A stretch of DNA of 64,000 nt from Rhodoferax sp. GTDB taxonomy: Bacteria; Pseudomonadota; Gammaproteobacteria; Burkholderiales; Burkholderiaceae_C. Shown here one piece after another: positions 8,670 through 18,006 of the stretch (positions are counted from its first letter, which is position 1; every line of letters begins with the position of its first letter). The notes beneath the pieces are model-generated. The model saw only the letters and a list, made by a program, of their open reading frames with translations, made no database searches and was not told where the DNA came from. The DNA lies in NCBI RefSeq assembly GCF_025356155.1, contig NZ_JANXUQ010000273.1, positions 32,812 to 96,811 of the forward strand, given 5' to 3'. The position numbers were made by a program, and so were the translations under genes.

Positions 8670-9752
8670 TCAGCCCTGATACAGCCGGCTGGACAGGTAA
8701 CCACTGCGGATGCGGCGCACCGCCACCAGCAAAACCGCGCTCACCGGAAGCGCAATCAATACCCCTACAAAACCAAACAACTGGCCAAAGGCCAACAGTG
8801 CGAAGATGACGGCCAGGGGGTGCAGGCCTATGCGCTCTCCCACCAGTCGTGGCGTCAGGAAAAAGCCTTCCACAATCTGGCCGGAGCCAAATACAACCGC
8901 GACCATGGCCACGGTATAGCCCAAACCAGATTCCGCAGAAAACTCCAGCAAGCCCGCCAGGGTAGCCAGCACCAGACCGATGCCAAAACCCAAATAGGGT
9001 ACAAACACGGCCATTCCGGTGAATATGCCGATGGGCAGGGCTAAATCCAGTCCGAACAGACCCAGACCGACGCTGTAAAAAACCGCCAGTATCAACATCA
9101 CCAGTAATTGGCCTCTCAGGTACTGGCCCAACACCGAGTCTGCCTCGTTCAAAAACGTGTCCACGGATGCCCGCATGCGCGGCGGGATCAGCTTGCGCAA
9201 CTGGTCTACAAAACGGTTCCAGTCCATCAATAAATAGAACAGCGCCACCGGAATCAGGATCGCGTTGCCAACAATGGAAAACGCCACGCTGCTGCCCAGC
9301 TTCAACGATTTCAGCACTGACCCCATCACATCTTCCACATTGCCGCTGAGGTGGGACACCACAAAGGTTTTGACGCTGGTCATGTCCAGCGAAATACGGA
9401 TGCCCCACTGCGCCAGCCAGGGTTTGAGCGACGTGTTCAGACCGTCGAGCATTTGCGGCAACTGCTCGCGCAGCAGCGGCAGCTCTTTGGCCACAATGGG
9501 CACCATCAGCAGCAACATGGCCGATACCACAACCATGAAAAGCAGCTCCACCACCACCACGGCCAGCAACCGGGGCACGCGGCCCCGCCCCAGATTGTCC
9601 AGCCAGTCCACCATGGGTGTCAGCGCGTAGGCCAACACGGCCGCAACCACAAACGGCGTCAGCACCGGCGCCAGCAGCCATAGCGCGCAGACCAGTAGCG
9701 CCGCGATCAGGCTCCAGGCGACAAAAGTTTTTTGGGGAGGGGTGAATTGCAT
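8670..9752 (-). CDS. AI-2E transporter (PerM/TqsA) family permease
   Basis: ATG at 9752 (MQFTPPQKTFVAW) is preferred to upstream in-frame codons because it begins just before TM1. The 360-residue protein has about eight membrane helices, an amphipathic middle section with GLNTSLKPWLAQWG, and the C-terminal family block with PYLGFGIGLVLA, VVFGSGQIVEGFFLTPRLVGERIGLHP split over two helices. Members export autoinducer-2 or act as ion antiporters; which applies here is unknown. The position between purM (divergent) and hda is conserved in many Burkholderiales. About 80 bp separates it from purM and should hold both promoters. Confidence 0.9.
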   Translation of the reverse strand: MQFTPPQKTFVAWSLIAALLVCALWLLAPVLTPFVVAAVLAYALTPMVDWLDNLGRGRVPRLLAVVVVELLFMVVVSAMLLLMVPIVAKELPLLREQLPQMLDGLNTSLKPWLAQWGIRISLDMTSVKTFVVSHLSGNVEDVMGSVLKSLKLGSSVAFSIVGNAILIPVALFYLLMDWNRFVDQLRKLIPPRMRASVDTFLNEADSVLGQYLRGQLLVMLILAVFYSVGLGLFGLDLALPIGIFTGMAVFVPYLGFGIGLVLATLAGLLEFSAESGLGYTVAMVAVVFGSGQIVEGFFLTPRLVGERIGLHPLAVIFALLAFGQLFGFVGVLIALPVSAVLLVAVRRIRSGYLSSRLYQG

Positions 9753-9832
9753 ACAGAAACGGGAGGGTGAACCCTTAAAATCTAGGCAAATTCTATCGGG
9801 CTCGCCAAAGCGATCACGGCCCACCCTTTCAA

Positions 9833-10906
9833 ATGACCGATTCAAGCACCCCTACTCCCCTGTCCTACAAAGCTTCCGGCGTTGATATTGACGCCGGAGA
9901 CGCCCTGGTCGAACGCATCAAACCCCTGGCCAAGAGAACCATGCGCGAGGGCGTGCTGGCCGGTATTGGCGGTTTTGGCGCGCTGTTTGAGGTACCTAAG
10001 CGCTACAAGGAGCCCGTGCTGGTCAGCGGCACCGACGGCGTGGGCACCAAGCTCAAGCTGGCATTTGAGTGGAACATGCACGACACCGTGGGCATCGACC
10101 TGGTGGCCATGAGTGTCAACGACGTGCTGGTGCAGGGCGCCGAGCCGCTGTTTTTCCTGGACTACTTTGCCTGCGGCAAGTTGGATGTGGATACCGCCGC
10201 TGCCGTCATCGGGGGCATTGCCAAGGGTTGCGAGCTGTCGGGCTGCGCGCTGATTGGTGGCGAAACCGCGGAAATGCCCGGCATGTACCCGGCGGGCGAA
10301 TACGATCTGGCCGGCTTTGCCGTCGGTGCTGTCGAAAAATCCAAGATCCTGACCGGCAAAGATGTGAAGCCCGGCGACGTGGTGCTGGGTCTGGCCAGCC
10401 ACGGCGTGCACTCCAATGGTTTCAGCCTGGTGCGCAAGTGCATCGAGCGCGCGGGCGCAAACGCCCCGGCCACGCTGGACGGAAAACCCTTCAAACAGGC
10501 TCTGATGGAGCCCACCCGCCTGTACGTGAAGAACGTGCTGGCCGCGCTGGCGGCTCACCCCCATTCGGACGGTGCCACCTCACCCGGCGGCATCAAAGCT
10601 TTAGCCCACATCACCGGCGGCGGTTTGCTGGAAAACATTCCCCGCGTGTTGCCCGAAGGCACGGCTGCCCACCTCAAAAAGGGTAGCTGGCCGCAGACCG
10701 AGCTGTTTGCCTGGCTGCAAAAGACGGCCGGTATCGACGACATCGAAATGAACCGCACCTTCAACAACGGCATTGGCATGGTCGTGGTCATTGACGCCGC
10801 CAGCGCCGAGGCCTGTGCTCAGACTTTGCGTGCTGCGGGTGAGACGGTTTACACCATCGGCGTGATTGCCGAACGCGGCGATTCCGCATCCGTGGTCGTC
10901 ACCTAA
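9833..10906 (+). CDS. purM: Phosphoribosylformylglycinamidine cyclo-ligase (AIR synthetase)
   Basis: PurM closes the imidazole ring to give aminoimidazole ribotide in purine synthesis. The 357-residue sequence is complete, with the ATP-binding [14 protein letters not shown], the [19 protein letters not shown] block, [11 protein letters not shown], and [14 protein letters not shown], all diagnostic. The closing IGVIAERG is typical. ATG at 9833 follows a possible -10 TAAAAT near 9776-9781. It is transcribed away from the permease gene. A degenerate R1 copy follows about 45 bp downstream; no strong terminator hairpin is visible. Confidence 0.97.
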   Translation: MTDSSTPTPLSYKASGVDIDAGDALVERIKPLAKRTMREGVLAGIGGFGALFEVPKRYKEPVLVSGTDGVGTKLKLAFEWNMHDTVGIDLVAMSVNDVLVQGAEPLFFLDYFACGKLDVDTAAAVIGGIAKGCELSGCALIGGETAEMPGMYPAGEYDLAGFAVGAVEKSKILTGKDVKPGDVVLGLASHGVHSNGFSLVRKCIERAGANAPATLDGKPFKQALMEPTRLYVKNVLAALAAHPHSDGATSPGGIKALAHITGGGLLENIPRVLPEGTAAHLKKGSWPQTELFAWLQKTAGIDDIEMNRTFNNGIGMVVVIDAASAEACAQTLRAAGETVYTIGVIAERGDSASVVVT

Positions 10907-10949
10907 AAAGGGCTACCTGCGCGCCAGGGCAACTGTTGCGAGCAAACCC

Positions 10950-10995
10950 TTGCTAGGATATTTATAGCTGAACAAGCCCGTATTTGCTGGACTCT
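10950..10995 (+). repeat. Degenerate repeat R1
   Basis: GCTAGGATATTTATAGC begins at 10952 and CTGGACT replaces GAGGGCT at the standard 35-nt offset. It lies in the 141-bp gap between purM and the ParA gene. Confidence 0.4.
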
Positions 10996-11047
10996 TAGCG
11001 ATTCTTGATCCAAAATCTGACCATCAAATGGTGGTGAAACGGGTGTT

Positions 11048-11932
11048 ATGCCGGTAATCGCAGTGATCAATCGCAAGGGTGGCAGTGGCAAAAGTACCAT
11101 GTCCACCCACTTGGCCGCCTGGCTGGCACGCCAGGGCGCAGCCGTGATGCTGGGCGATGTAGACCGCCAACAATCCACCCGTACCTGGCTTAAACGGCGC
11201 AGCCCCGAACTGCCTGCCATCGCCCCCTGGACCATTGACCAAAAGAATGTTTTGAAAGTGCCGGTGGGTGTGACCCATGTGGTGCTGGACACACCGGGTG
11301 GCCTGCATGGCTTCGAGTTGGCCAAGGTGGTGATGGCGGCACATGCCATCCTCATACCCGTATGTAACTCGGTATTTGACCGCGAATCAGCCGCCGCCTG
11401 CATCGCCGAGTTGATGGCCCTACCCCGCTTGGCCAGCGGCCGCTGCCAACTGGGCGTGGTGGGCATGCGCATCGATGCCCGCACCCGTGCGGCCGAAACC
11501 CTGCGCGATTGGGCGCAAAGCCTCAACCTACCCTTCTTGGGTGTTGTGCGCGAAACCCAGATCTATGTGCGCAGCCTGGACAGCGGCCAAACCATTTTTG
11601 ATATGCGCAGCACAAACGTGCAGTCCGATCTGGACCAGTGGGAGCCTATCCTGCAATGGCTGCGACCGGTAACGCAGTTGCCGCCGACCGCAAATATCAA
11701 CGTGTCGGCCAGTGTAGAAGCACAAGCGACCACCTGGGACGCTATCCATGCGCCCGCATCCCCGTCACTGCCCGTTGCACACTTACGGTCGGCGGGCGCG
11801 ATCAGTGACCGCGTCCATTCACCCCGGGCGCCCAGCCTGATGCCGGCGCAAGAATCTTTGGTGCACGGTAGCCGCCTGTCTGTGTTTTCCTCGGCACCAC
11901 AGCAACACGCCCGCCCTGATGTCCTAAACTGA
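11048..11932 (+). CDS. ParA family ATPase, orphan
   Basis: The 294-residue protein has a deviant Walker A NRKGGSGKST (residues 8-17), Walker A' GDVDRQQSTRTW and Walker B VVLDTPGG, with HAILIPVCNSVFD after it, which places it in the small ParA/MinD-like group that positions cargo using ATP-dependent nucleoid binding. No parB gene or parS-like site is adjacent, so plasmid or chromosome partition is unlikely and an orphan cargo-positioning role is more plausible. After about residue 215 the chain is Pro/Ser/Ala-rich and probably disordered, which is longer than usual. It is followed after 87 bp by the cysteine hydrolase gene. Confidence 0.85.
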   Translation: MPVIAVINRKGGSGKSTMSTHLAAWLARQGAAVMLGDVDRQQSTRTWLKRRSPELPAIAPWTIDQKNVLKVPVGVTHVVLDTPGGLHGFELAKVVMAAHAILIPVCNSVFDRESAAACIAELMALPRLASGRCQLGVVGMRIDARTRAAETLRDWAQSLNLPFLGVVRETQIYVRSLDSGQTIFDMRSTNVQSDLDQWEPILQWLRPVTQLPPTANINVSASVEAQATTWDAIHAPASPSLPVAHLRSAGAISDRVHSPRAPSLMPAQESLVHGSRLSVFSSAPQQHARPDVLN

Positions 11933-12019
11933 TTGATTCTGGTCCAGAATGGAATGGCTGGTAGTCGGTGAAGAAGCAAAAATAAGGGCTTCAACCACTG
12001 ATTCCAAGGAAGCCCTTCC

Positions 12020-12583
12020 ATGAACACCTGTCTGATTGTGATCGACGTCCAAGAGTCTTTCCGCCACCGCCCCTATTCCACCGAACGCGACATGCCCGCC
12101 TACTTGGCCGCGCAAAACGCGCTGATTGCAGGGTGTGTGGCGCAAGGCGTGCCCATCGTTCGGGTTTTGCATGTGGCCGAGCCGTCTGAAGAGAATCACG
12201 CCTTCACGCTGGAATCTGGTTATGTGGTGCCACTCAAGGGATTGGTGGATTTCACACCCGCAGCCGCCTTCCACAAGGGCCGCCACAGCGCTTTGGTGGG
12301 GACGGGACTGGGCGTATGGCTGACCTCCCATGGCATGCAGCGGATCATCGTCAGCGGCATCCGCACCGAGCAATGCTGCGAAACCACCACCCGCCATGCA
12401 TCCGATCTGGGTTGGGCGGTGGACTACTGTGTGGACGCTACCCTCACCTTTGACATGGAGCAACCGGACGGCACACCATTGAGCGCAGCCGACATCAAGG
12501 CGCGCACGGCCACCGTGCTGAAAGATCGTTTTGCTACGCTGTGCACCGTGGAGCAAGCGCTGCAACGCGCGAAAGCTTCCTGA
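12020..12583 (+). CDS. Isochorismatase-like cysteine hydrolase
   Basis: The 187-residue product has the family triad: Asp in CLIVIDVQESF (residue 9), Lys in FHKGRHSAL and Cys in GIRTEQCCETTTRHA. Members hydrolyse isochorismate, nicotinamide or carbamoyl compounds; the substrate cannot be read from sequence. It is directly followed (30 bp) by a GlxA-type AraC regulator whose own N-terminal domain is of the DJ-1/PfpI class, a pairing that recurs widely, so the regulator probably controls the hydrolase. Confidence 0.88.
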   Translation: MNTCLIVIDVQESFRHRPYSTERDMPAYLAAQNALIAGCVAQGVPIVRVLHVAEPSEENHAFTLESGYVVPLKGLVDFTPAAAFHKGRHSALVGTGLGVWLTSHGMQRIIVSGIRTEQCCETTTRHASDLGWAVDYCVDATLTFDMEQPDGTPLSAADIKARTATVLKDRFATLCTVEQALQRAKAS

Positions 12584-12613
12584 TCGACCCTGCAACCGAG
12601 CCCGGCGCTGCAC

Positions 12614-13600
12614 ATGATCGACGTCTACTTTGTCCTGCTGCCCGATAGCCTGATTCTGGACTGGGCGGGCCCGGCCGAAGCCTTGCGCATGGCCAACGGG
12701 GCACTGGTCGCGAATGGTCAGGGCGCACGGTTTGCATTGCATTTTGTAAGCCCGCTATCCGGTATGCAAACCTCGGTGGGCGTAGCGCTCACCGGGCTGA
12801 AGGCATTGCCGAATATGCGCGCGACCGGCGCCGCACTCGCCACGCGCTGGGTGGTTCTGGTGGGCCAACCGGGCAACGTATTGGACGTCGATTCGGACGC
12901 ATCGCGCGCAGTGCTGCATTGGCTGCGCGGTTTGCGCCTGGCCACCGGGCAGTTGGAACTGGTGACGGTCTGCGCGGGCTCTGTGCTGGCCGCACACGCG
13001 GGCCTGCTGGCCGGGCGGCGGGCCACGACCCACCACCACCATCTGGACGAGTTGCGCCGCGTGGAACCACGATGCGACGTCGTCGCCAATCGCGTCTTTG
13101 TGGACGATGCCCCGGTGTTCAGCAGCGCAGGCGTCACCACCGGCATCGATTTGTTCTTGCACCGCATCAGCGCCGAATGTGGCCCGGCCCTGGCCGCCCA
13201 GGTGGCACAAACCATGGTAGTGGCATTGCGCCGTGGCCCCAACGACCCTGAACTGTCGCCCTTTCTGGCCTACCGTGCGCATATGCACCCTGCCCTGCAC
13301 CGCGTGCAGGATGCAGTCAGCCAGGCACCTGAAACCGGTTGGACCGTGCCGGGCATGGCGGAAGTGGCCCACACATCGCCGCGGCATCTGACACGCTTGT
13401 TTTTGGAACATGCGGGCATTGCACCGCTGCAGTACCTGCGCCGCATCCGCCTGGCGGTGGCCCAGACCGCCCTGCAGTCTGGCCGCAATGTGACCCAGGC
13501 GGCCGAGATGGCCGGCTTCAGTTCGGACACGCAATTGCGCCGGGCATGGCACCAGTTTGCGCAGGTTGGCAAGCCATCCGATCCGCAGCACGGGATGTAG
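12614..13600 (+). CDS. GlxA family transcriptional regulator (DJ-1/PfpI + AraC HTH)
   Basis: The 328-residue protein combines an N-terminal DJ-1/PfpI-like domain (about 1-195) and a C-terminal AraC-type double HTH (about 225-325). The first has the nucleophile-elbow-like VTVCAGSVLAAHAGLL and the loop GRRATTHHHHLDEL; the second has VPGMAEVAHTSPRHLTRLF and VTQAAEMAGFSSDTQLRRAW. Such regulators often respond to nitrogen compounds or amides. It likely acts on the cysteine hydrolase gene just upstream. Downstream is a 170-bp gap with no clear terminator. Confidence 0.9.
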   Translation: MIDVYFVLLPDSLILDWAGPAEALRMANGALVANGQGARFALHFVSPLSGMQTSVGVALTGLKALPNMRATGAALATRWVVLVGQPGNVLDVDSDASRAVLHWLRGLRLATGQLELVTVCAGSVLAAHAGLLAGRRATTHHHHLDELRRVEPRCDVVANRVFVDDAPVFSSAGVTTGIDLFLHRISAECGPALAAQVAQTMVVALRRGPNDPELSPFLAYRAHMHPALHRVQDAVSQAPETGWTVPGMAEVAHTSPRHLTRLFLEHAGIAPLQYLRRIRLAVAQTALQSGRNVTQAAEMAGFSSDTQLRRAWHQFAQVGKPSDPQHGM

Positions 13601-13772
13601 GGTAAAGACATTCGCCTCCGCCCATGCTGCGAAAGGAGTTGTCTTTCGCTCACACATGCGATTCGTCACATACCGGCAGAAATTTGTGTGGCACATGCCT
13701 ACATTTCACCCGTCGGACCGCTGTGGCCGACCAGCGTAACAACCTTTGGGCGCCAAGCCTGAACCACACCAT

Positions 13773-14561
13773 ATGACAAACACCATGCACTCCCCCTCTC
13801 GCAGAAAATTTTCTTCGGTCCTTTCGGCACTGGCTTTGCTTGCTGTACTGAGCCCAGCGGTCTCTCACGCCGAGGGTTGGGAGTTTGGCTCCAAGACCGT
13901 GGCCGGTTCCGGCCATGCCAGCAGCGTCAAGCGCGAACTGGCTGCTTTCCACGAGATCGCCGTCAGCCTGGCGGGCAAGGTCGAACTGGTTCAGGGAAAC
14001 AACGAGGGAATTGCGATCGAGGCCGACGACAACCTGTTGCCACTGATAGAAACCGTCGTCAAAAATGGCGAGCTGATCATTCGCCCCGTTAAAGGCATCA
14101 ACCTGTCGGGCAACCCATCCATCAAGATCACGGTGTACGCGCGCAATATCGACAACTTGTCGCTGTCCGGCTCTGCCAACCTGACAGCGGCGCGCCTGGT
14201 ATCGCCCAAACTGGCGGGCAGTATCGCTGGCTCAGGCCGCATCACGATCAAGGATTTGCAAAGCGATGCGCTGTCGATCTCTATCGCCGGGAGTGGTCGC
14301 TTTGAGGCCCAAGGCACCGCCAAAGCCATGGATGTAAATATTGCAGGTTCGGGCGATGTCAATGTTTCAAAGCTATCGGCCCAAGACGTCAAGGTCAGCA
14401 TTGCAGGTTCGGGAGACGCGGCGCTGTGGGTGCGCAAGAGCCTGACCGTCAGCATCGCAGGATCGGGTGATGTGCGCTACTACGGCGAAGGCACGTTGCG
14501 TGATTCGTCCATCATGGGTTCCGGTCACGTCAAGCAAATAGGATCGGCGCCACCGGTCTAA
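13773..14561 (+). CDS. Secreted DUF2807 (putative auto-transporter adhesin, head GIN domain) protein
   Basis: The chain starts at ATG 13773 (or ATG 13785); an in-frame TTG at 13746 is less likely. A signal peptide ends near SPAVSHA. The rest is one DUF2807 domain built of parallel beta-helix turns, with the motif (S)IAGSG repeated at least five times between about residues 155 and 245. Both peptide and DNA are internally repetitive there, with near-identical attgcaggttcggg-like units. The protein should be periplasmic or surface exposed. Members are of unknown function despite the adhesin-like name. It stands alone, convergent with the proline iminopeptidase gene. Confidence 0.85.
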   Translation: MTNTMHSPSRRKFSSVLSALALLAVLSPAVSHAEGWEFGSKTVAGSGHASSVKRELAAFHEIAVSLAGKVELVQGNNEGIAIEADDNLLPLIETVVKNGELIIRPVKGINLSGNPSIKITVYARNIDNLSLSGSANLTAARLVSPKLAGSIAGSGRITIKDLQSDALSISIAGSGRFEAQGTAKAMDVNIAGSGDVNVSKLSAQDVKVSIAGSGDAALWVRKSLTVSIAGSGDVRYYGEGTLRDSSIMGSGHVKQIGSAPPV

Positions 14562-14595
14562 ACCAGGGCAACGGAAGCGCCCAGGCTACAGGCGA

Positions 14596-15882
14596 CTAGA
14601 TTGCTCCACGCAACATCGACAGCAGTCGCCCCAACACCACGTCCCCGCCGGCCCGCAGGCCGTTGTGTTCGTATTCGTTGGTCACCCATAGCTTCATGTT
14701 GGGCACCACGGCAGCTGTCTCTTCCGAGAACTCGCGGTGCACATACATGTCATCGTAGTACACAGCGGCCGCTACGGGCACCGTGTTGTGCTTCAGGCGA
14801 TCTACATCGTAGAGCCGGGGCCATGCCGCAGTGGCCGCCAAGATGTTGGCAGCCTCCTTGAGCGGGCGCAACTGCATGTAAGCGTCCAGCATCCACGGGT
14901 AGACCATCTCGCCGGTGAACAGCACCGGGCCAGCACCGTCCCATGCAAATTCGGGGAACTCGGCCAGCAGGCGCTGCGCCGACCAGTTACTGGCCGCGCC
15001 CTGTGTGTAGCAGGCCTCGTGCAGCAGCGCATAGATGGGATTGGTGTCGAAATTCTGCATCTGCTCCAGGTGGAACAGAAAGTTCCAGTTCAGCACCTGC
15101 TTGCCATCAGCACCCGCCACAAAGGCTTCTTCCAACAAATAGTGCACCGCCTCAAAACCGCCGCTCATGCCGAATTGCAGGCCCAATTGCAAGAAGCGCT
15201 GCACGGTCAGATCCCCGCCACCGGGCAACAGCACGGCGTGCGTCCGCAGATGGTCGACGATGTTGCGAACCAGCGCGGCGTCGTCTGGATAGCGCTGGTA
15301 GTACAACCGGTTTTTGTCCACCACCCGGCGGTAGGTCGCGCGGTACACATCGTCCGTGGGACGCATCAACGACGGTATGCCACCGGTGATCATCACCTCT
15401 TTCAGACCTTCGGGTGATGCACTCAGATAACGCATCGCACAAAAGCCGCCGTAGCTCTGGCCGAGGATGCTCCACGGCTTCGCGCCAATCAGTTGCTGGC
15501 GGATCGCCTCGGCATCACGCACGATGTTGTCCGCCCTGAAATGCATCAGGTAGTCGGCTTGTGCTTGCGGGCCGGAAAAACCCGCCAAGGTTTGCGCCGT
15601 GATGGGCGTGGAGCGCCCGGTGCCGCGCTGGTCCAGCAGCAGCACGCGGTAGTCTTGCAGCGCCCGCATGATCCAGCCACTGTCAAGCGTGGGCCGGGGC
15701 GAACCCGACCCTGGGCCGCCCTGGAAGTACACCAGATACGGCAGATCCGCATCCTCCTTGCCCGGTGCGACCGCCTCGCGTGCGTAGACGCTGACGGTCT
15801 GCTTCGGGTTGGCGTAGTCCAATGGCAGGGCGAACGTATGGTCGCGTACAACCATGCCTGGAATGCGGTAGCTAGTGTTCAT
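14596..15882 (-). CDS. Alpha/beta hydrolase, proline iminopeptidase (S33) family
   Basis: Start ATG at 15882 (MNTSYRIPGMVVRDHTF). The 428-residue protein has the S33 signatures: oxyanion-hole YFQGGPGSGSPRP, LLLDQRGTGRSTP and the nucleophile elbow ILGQSYGGFCAM with Ser at about 145. The cap region and the C-terminal ANVYYDDMYVHREFSEE-like segment (here AVYYDDMYV) hold the remaining triad members. It cleaves N-terminal proline or related residues from peptides. No signal peptide, so cytoplasmic. It follows the M3 peptidase gene by 31 bp on the same strand, suggesting joint peptide catabolism. Confidence 0.9.
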   Translation of the reverse strand: MNTSYRIPGMVVRDHTFALPLDYANPKQTVSVYAREAVAPGKEDADLPYLVYFQGGPGSGSPRPTLDSGWIMRALQDYRVLLLDQRGTGRSTPITAQTLAGFSGPQAQADYLMHFRADNIVRDAEAIRQQLIGAKPWSILGQSYGGFCAMRYLSASPEGLKEVMITGGIPSLMRPTDDVYRATYRRVVDKNRLYYQRYPDDAALVRNIVDHLRTHAVLLPGGGDLTVQRFLQLGLQFGMSGGFEAVHYLLEEAFVAGADGKQVLNWNFLFHLEQMQNFDTNPIYALLHEACYTQGAASNWSAQRLLAEFPEFAWDGAGPVLFTGEMVYPWMLDAYMQLRPLKEAANILAATAAWPRLYDVDRLKHNTVPVAAAVYYDDMYVHREFSEETAAVVPNMKLWVTNEYEHNGLRAGGDVVLGRLLSMLRGAI

Positions 15883-15913
15883 GTTGCAAGAGCTTTTGGC
15901 TTGGCGGTTCGTA

Positions 15914-17902
15914 TTACTTTCCAGAAATTTCGCGAAAAAAGGCCTCCGACGAAGGCTTGCGCTGCAAGAATGCTTCGACCAATTCCGACGGCGCCTGCTC
16001 GCCACCACGCTCCAAAATCAGGGTGCGGTAACGTGCGCCCAGCTTCGTGTCCATCGCGTTGGTGCCAAAGGCCGAACGCATGTCCAGCGCCAGCACCTCC
16101 GACCACATATAGCCGTAGTAACCAGCCTGGTAGCCACCCATCACGTGGCCAAAGTTGGCGGGCACCATGGTGCCAGGCTCGAAGCCCAGCGGGGTCTTGC
16201 CTTCCAGCTCTGCCCAGGTCTGCATGGGGTCCACCACGGCGGGGGTGTGCAGGGCCATGTCCCACGCAGCGTACAGGCGCTGACGTGCATATTGGATGCC
16301 CTTGCCAAAGGCGCGTGAGGCGTTCATGCGCTCAATCAACTTGGGGTCAATCGGCTTGCAAGTGGGGCACACCTGCGCAAACAATGCCAATGCTTCGGGG
16401 CGGCGCGACCACTCTTCGTACATCTGCGACGGCGCTTCGACAAAATCGCGCTTGACGCCGGTACCTGCGTTCAACACGTAGCGCGTTTTCGACAGAACGT
16501 CGTGCATGACATGGCCAAATTCGTGAAACAGCGTTTCCAGTTCGCGCTGGTCAAAGCCTTCGCGGTTGAAGTTGGTCACCAGCACCGACACCGGCTTACG
16601 CCCGGCGACCATGGACACACCGCGCACCGGGAAGTCCGCTGCATGTTTGTACTTTCCGTCACGTGGGAACAAATCCAGGTAGAAACTGGACAGGTATTTG
16701 CCGCTGGTTGTGTCAAACACGTCGTAGCCGCGCACATCCGGTTGCCACACGGGCAGGGTCTTGTTTTCCTTGAACTGCACACCGTACAGCGTGCTGGTGA
16801 CCTTCATCATCCACGCAATGGTCGGGTCGGTTGGGAACTGGGCGCGCACTTCGTTCTGGTCCACGCTGTAGCGCAGTTTCTTCAGGCGCTGCTGGTAAAA
16901 GGGCACATCCCAACGTTTCAGCGCCGCGTCCTTGTCACCCGTGGCTGCAACCTTCTCTACGCGCAGCTCGTCCAGTTCCTTGCGCTCCAGCGCCTCGACC
17001 TTGCCCTGCACGTCTTCCAGGAAACGCGTCACGGCAGCAGCCTTGCCCGCCATCCTGCGTTTGATCGTCCAGTCGGCAAAATTGCTTTCGCCCATCAGTT
17101 GCGCCAGCTCCAGCCGTAGCTTGACTGCCTCTTGCAGTAGCCCCAGATTTTCCTGGCCGCCGCGTCGCTGGAATGCCATCCAGAATTCCTTGCGCGTGGC
17201 TTCCACCTGCGCGTTGTTCATGATGGCGTCGTATTCAGGGTAGTCCAGGCCGAACAGGTAGTTGCCCTGGTCATCCTTGTCGCGGTTGGCCAGCGCGCTG
17301 GGCAGCACGCCCTGCAGTGCAGCTTCGGAGAAGGCCAGCTTGGTCTTGGTGTCGCGCACATTGCGTGCAAAGTCTTGCGACAGTTTGTCCAGCCGCTCGA
17401 AGATGGCCTTGGCCCGCTCACGCTTGGCTGCGGGCAAGCTGACGCCGCGCTCTTCAAAATCATCCAGGATGCTTTGGCGCGCCATGGCGTCCACCGGGTC
17501 CGTGGTCTTCAGCGCCTGGACGCGCTGGAACAGTGCCTCACTTTGGAGGTATTCATTGGGCAGCGCGGACAGCAACAACTCACAGGCCTCCGCAGCCTTG
17601 CGCACTTCGGGGTCGGGGCTGGACTGGGCCAACAGACCTACCGGACCGGAAATGTCTTGCAGCCCCATGTCCAGCGCATTCCATGCGTGCAAAACGGTTT
17701 TGGCGTTGACCTTGGACAGGGGCAAGGTCTTGATCTTGTCTACCCGGGCCCGGACTTGGGCGACGCTCTCGTCGCACAGCTTGGGGATGGCAGCCGCCGT
17801 GGGCTGCGCGATCACGCCGCGTGTAGCAGGCGCAGGGGCTCCCATGACTGGGGATAGAAAACATGCGGCAAGGGCCGCGAGCACCGTGGTTTGAAGCTTC
17901 AT
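15914..17902 (-). CDS. M3 family metallopeptidase (oligopeptidase) with signal peptide
   Basis: The 662-residue protein has the zinc motif LFHEFGHVMHD (HExxH, about residues 458-463) and the M3 context GYMWSEVLALDM near the C-terminus, as in thimet oligopeptidase and Dcp. Unlike the cytoplasmic PrlC, it begins with a signal peptide, MKLQTTVLAALAACFLSP followed by VMGAPAPA, so it should work in the periplasm. Its neighbour, a proline iminopeptidase, could finish degradation of the released peptides after import. Length is normal. Confidence 0.93.
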   Translation of the reverse strand: MKLQTTVLAALAACFLSPVMGAPAPATRGVIAQPTAAAIPKLCDESVAQVRARVDKIKTLPLSKVNAKTVLHAWNALDMGLQDISGPVGLLAQSSPDPEVRKAAEACELLLSALPNEYLQSEALFQRVQALKTTDPVDAMARQSILDDFEERGVSLPAAKRERAKAIFERLDKLSQDFARNVRDTKTKLAFSEAALQGVLPSALANRDKDDQGNYLFGLDYPEYDAIMNNAQVEATRKEFWMAFQRRGGQENLGLLQEAVKLRLELAQLMGESNFADWTIKRRMAGKAAAVTRFLEDVQGKVEALERKELDELRVEKVAATGDKDAALKRWDVPFYQQRLKKLRYSVDQNEVRAQFPTDPTIAWMMKVTSTLYGVQFKENKTLPVWQPDVRGYDVFDTTSGKYLSSFYLDLFPRDGKYKHAADFPVRGVSMVAGRKPVSVLVTNFNREGFDQRELETLFHEFGHVMHDVLSKTRYVLNAGTGVKRDFVEAPSQMYEEWSRRPEALALFAQVCPTCKPIDPKLIERMNASRAFGKGIQYARQRLYAAWDMALHTPAVVDPMQTWAELEGKTPLGFEPGTMVPANFGHVMGGYQAGYYGYMWSEVLALDMRSAFGTNAMDTKLGARYRTLILERGGEQAPSELVEAFLQRKPSSEAFFREISGK

Positions 17903-18006
17903 GGCAATCCTGAAATCGGGTTGAGAATGGGATTGACCGGCTGGTGCCGGCAGGCCCGTGGCCGCCTTCTGAGCGGTTGGGCTGCGGGATTATAGGCAGC
18001 GGCTTT

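Noticed and set aside
13900..14560. Short repeated attgcaggttcggg units as a DNA repeat array
   Set aside because: They are codons of the repeated IAGSG turn of the DUF2807 beta-helix.
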